From the NCBI GenBank assembly GCA_003427395.1, contig BFEA01000300.1, forward strand, positions 402,553 through 433,773: 31,221 bases of DNA. Direction: 5' to 3'. Made by a program: the position numbers and the translations under genes. Each line of letters starts with the position of its first letter. Position 1 is the first letter of the stretch. The stretch is from Chara braunii (taxonomy: Eukaryota > Streptophyta > Charophyceae > Charales > Characeae). Below the pieces are notes generated by a model. That model searched no databases, was not told the DNA's origin, and saw only the letters and a list, made by a program, of their open reading frames with translations. Positions 29,400-31,221 of the stretch are shown here, in pieces.

Positions 29400-30185
29400 A
29401 CCAGGGCAGGAGAACCAGAGTTGGCTCAGTTAGACCTGCAACAGGCAATGAGCTCTTAAATCAGAAACTTTTGACCGATCACCCAAGCCTGCGATTTATG
29501 GCTGGCTGCCAAGAGTAGCGCACCCATAGTGGAGACTCGAAGCCAGAGAACCTTTTTTGAGGGCAGTTGTTCATGTCCGACTGCAACAGACGGTGGTCTC
29601 ACTAAACCTGAAATCAGAAAACTCGGGCCAACCACCCTAGTTAAAAAGAAAATCGAATTCCTCGACAGGGGACCGATCAGCGGCGCACTTCACGGAACTC
29701 GAAGCCAGAGAAACTTAGGTTCAATTGCAATCCAACAGTGGGCTCACTATACTTGAAGCAAGCTTGGACCGAAGACCGTTTTCAAAAAGAAACACCGACT
29801 GAGGACTGACTGTCACGAGCACCGAACTCGAAGCCAGAGAAACTTTGAATTCCATGTCCAACTACAATTTCACAATGGGCTAGCTCGGCCCGACGACCGT
29901 TTTTAAAAAAGAAACACCGATTGAGGACTAACTGTCACGAGCACCGAGCTTGAAGCCAGAGAAACTTTGAAACCAGCTACCTATGTCCAACTGCAATTTC
30001 ACAATGGGCTAGCTCGGCCCGACGACCATTTTTCAGAAAGAAACTCCGATTGAGGACTGACTGTCACGAGCACCGAACTTGAAGCCAGAGAAACTTCAAA
30101 ACCAGCTACCTATGTCCCCTTGTAATTCAACAATGGGCAAGCTCTGACCGACCACCGCGGGCTGACTGGAAAGAAAATCGAGAAC
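29400..30185. repeat. Tandem repeat, units about 122-162 bp
   Basis: GAAGCCAGAGAA recurs at 29539, 29701, 29830, 29952 and 30081, with a weaker unit near 29410. Each unit continues through a CAATGGGCT-like block, a GACCG block with A-rich tail and GACTGACTGTCACGAGCACCG. The last three units are very similar. Repeats upstream of the LTR edge often act as transcriptional enhancers in LTR elements (inference). Confidence 0.8.
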
Positions 30186-31024
30186 ATCGATTGGCTACGA
30201 CGAGAGCTAATGGTGACGTCGTCGTTTCCCAGGGGGGTTTCCCCTCAGCTTCTTCTTCGCCCCCTCCTCCTTCGGCATCCTCTCCCTCCCTCTCTCCCCC
30301 TCTCCTTCTTTCGGTCACTCCTTTCCTTTCGTTTGTCCCCTCTCCCCTCGTTCAGTCGTGAGCCCCCTAACTGGTGAACTCTGACTTACTGCTTCTGACG
30401 AACGAGGCCTGGGGCCGGTGTCGTTCAGTGAAGATTACGATGGCAGCCGGTCCGAGGGAAGGATCGGGTTCCTGTCGCCCTCGCGCGTGTCCTTGACAAA
30501 GCCCGCGTTGGCAGCACACTCCGAGCCGACTCAATACCAGGCGGAGTCGGTTACTGATCGACTTTTGTTCGCACCTATGACATCGGAGACGGACCTTTCG
30601 AAACTCGAGCCACCTCTCGCTGCGGTCCCGACTCCTCCCTTCTCATCTTCCCTCTCCCTCTCTCTCTTCCCGTTCTCCCCTCTCTCTCTTCCTCGCGGCG
30701 ACTCCAAGAGAGCCTGGCTACTGAAGTTAGGCACCCGACCCAGTAGAACACGGACATTGTAGCAAATGCAGCCCGCCCCACCCGGGCTCGCGTCTTCTTA
30801 GCGACGTTAGTGTTGCCCAGAGGCGAACTCGGGGGTCGACTTCCTGCGCGTGCGAGCTCTGCGAGCGACGAATACCTCGTGGTGGCTAGTTCACACGTCC
30901 GCCGACCGTTTTAAGGGCCTCCCCCCTCTTCGTCGACACCCCCCATGCAGTTCAGCCTCTTTTACTGTCCGGACTTATCACTTCGCGGCCCTCTCTACGA
31001 CGAACTCTTTCTTCGAGCGCTGCG

Positions 31025-31190
31025 AACCTTGCAGGCAGATGCGCCAGCACAGGCAACGAGCGCCCCGAGCTCCTCTGACGACGAACACTGGCCACGAGCA
31101 CTTTGAACACTGTCGGCAGATGCGCGAGCACTCGCCGAGAGGACTCCGAGCTTCTCCGACGACGAAGACTGGTCACGAGCAAAAGTACTT
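31025..31190. repeat. 81-bp direct duplication
   Basis: GGCAGATGCG at 31034 and 31115 begin two similar 81-bp units that include CGAGC, TCCGACGACGAA-like and CACGAGCA blocks. Confidence 0.7.
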
Positions 31191-31221
31191 CCTGTGCTTC
31201 ACGCTAGCTCTCTCTCCACCC

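Larger units (their letters stand above)
29176..31221 (-). other. Putative 5' LTR region, outer end not located
   Basis: The inner LTR edge is placed at 29176 (CA on -) just before the primer-binding site. The outer TG end cannot be fixed because no second LTR is in the window. The region is non-coding, with pyrimidine-rich tracts near 29190-29260, 30240-30330 and 30640-30700 and the tandem repeats listed separately. Some of it may lie outside the element. Confidence 0.45.

Noticed and set aside
29400-30185. CRISPR-like array
   Set aside because: Units are over 120 bp, diverged throughout and without unique spacers. This is an ordinary tandem repeat in a eukaryotic context.

Overview
The window looks like nuclear DNA of a green plant lineage, probably a streptophyte alga of the Chara type. 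That assignment is an inference. It rests on a plant-type mitochondrial cox2 fragment, on plant-style Ty3, hAT and LINE elements, on long microsatellites, and on a draft-assembly gap (10785-11672, all N, plus single Ns). I see no intact host gene. Nearly all recognisable coding sequence belongs to decayed mobile elements.

Layout. 1-5.46 kb: unassigned sequence with one copy of a structured dispersed repeat (415-550), a cluster of CTCTCCAA motifs (1.5-1.9 kb), and a Myb/SANT-like (trihelix-type) transposon-associated gene. That gene's N-terminal part reads on + (3195-4159) and its DNA-binding domain reads on - (4165-4503), as if inverted. A second copy of the dispersed repeat abuts the inversion. 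5.47-8.45 kb: a 5'-truncated, AT-rich LINE ORF2 with many in-frame stops. 8.45-11.7 kb: palindromes, a direct repeat pair ending in (TG)n, a tandem repeat and the gap. 11.78-16.2 kb: a hAT transposase pseudogene (BED-like finger, DUF659-like core, hAT dimerisation domain) with a long acidic, AT-hook-bearing C-terminal extension, interrupted by a 204-bp retroposed insert with a 12-bp target duplication.

16.8-31.2 kb, minus strand: one very large Ty3/gypsy-type element, read from high to low coordinates. It starts with a possible 5' LTR carrying ~125-bp tandem repeats, a primer-binding site resembling the 3' end of tRNA-Asp (29154-29172), a leader, and an Arg-rich ORF (28730-28188). Next comes an array of at least eight tightly packed, mutually related ORFs of unknown function (27589-21591). 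These are followed by gag (from 21571), a CCHC zinc knuckle, protease, a candidate -1 slippery site, then reverse transcriptase and RNase H. The element is cut off at about 16.79 kb by a third copy of the dispersed repeat, so integrase and the 3' LTR are missing. A 242-bp insertion carrying mitochondrial cox2 sits inside one array ORF.

The most interesting part is the 7-kb ORF array between primer-binding site and gag. Neighbouring ORFs overlap or are separated by only a few bases, several share a recognisable motif order, and the array has itself duplicated and inverted. This is polycistron-like packing in what should be a nuclear retroelement leader, and I do not recognise it from any described element. 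Premature stops throughout the window fall repeatedly where tryptophan, glutamine or arginine is expected, which fits C-to-T decay of methylated repeats.
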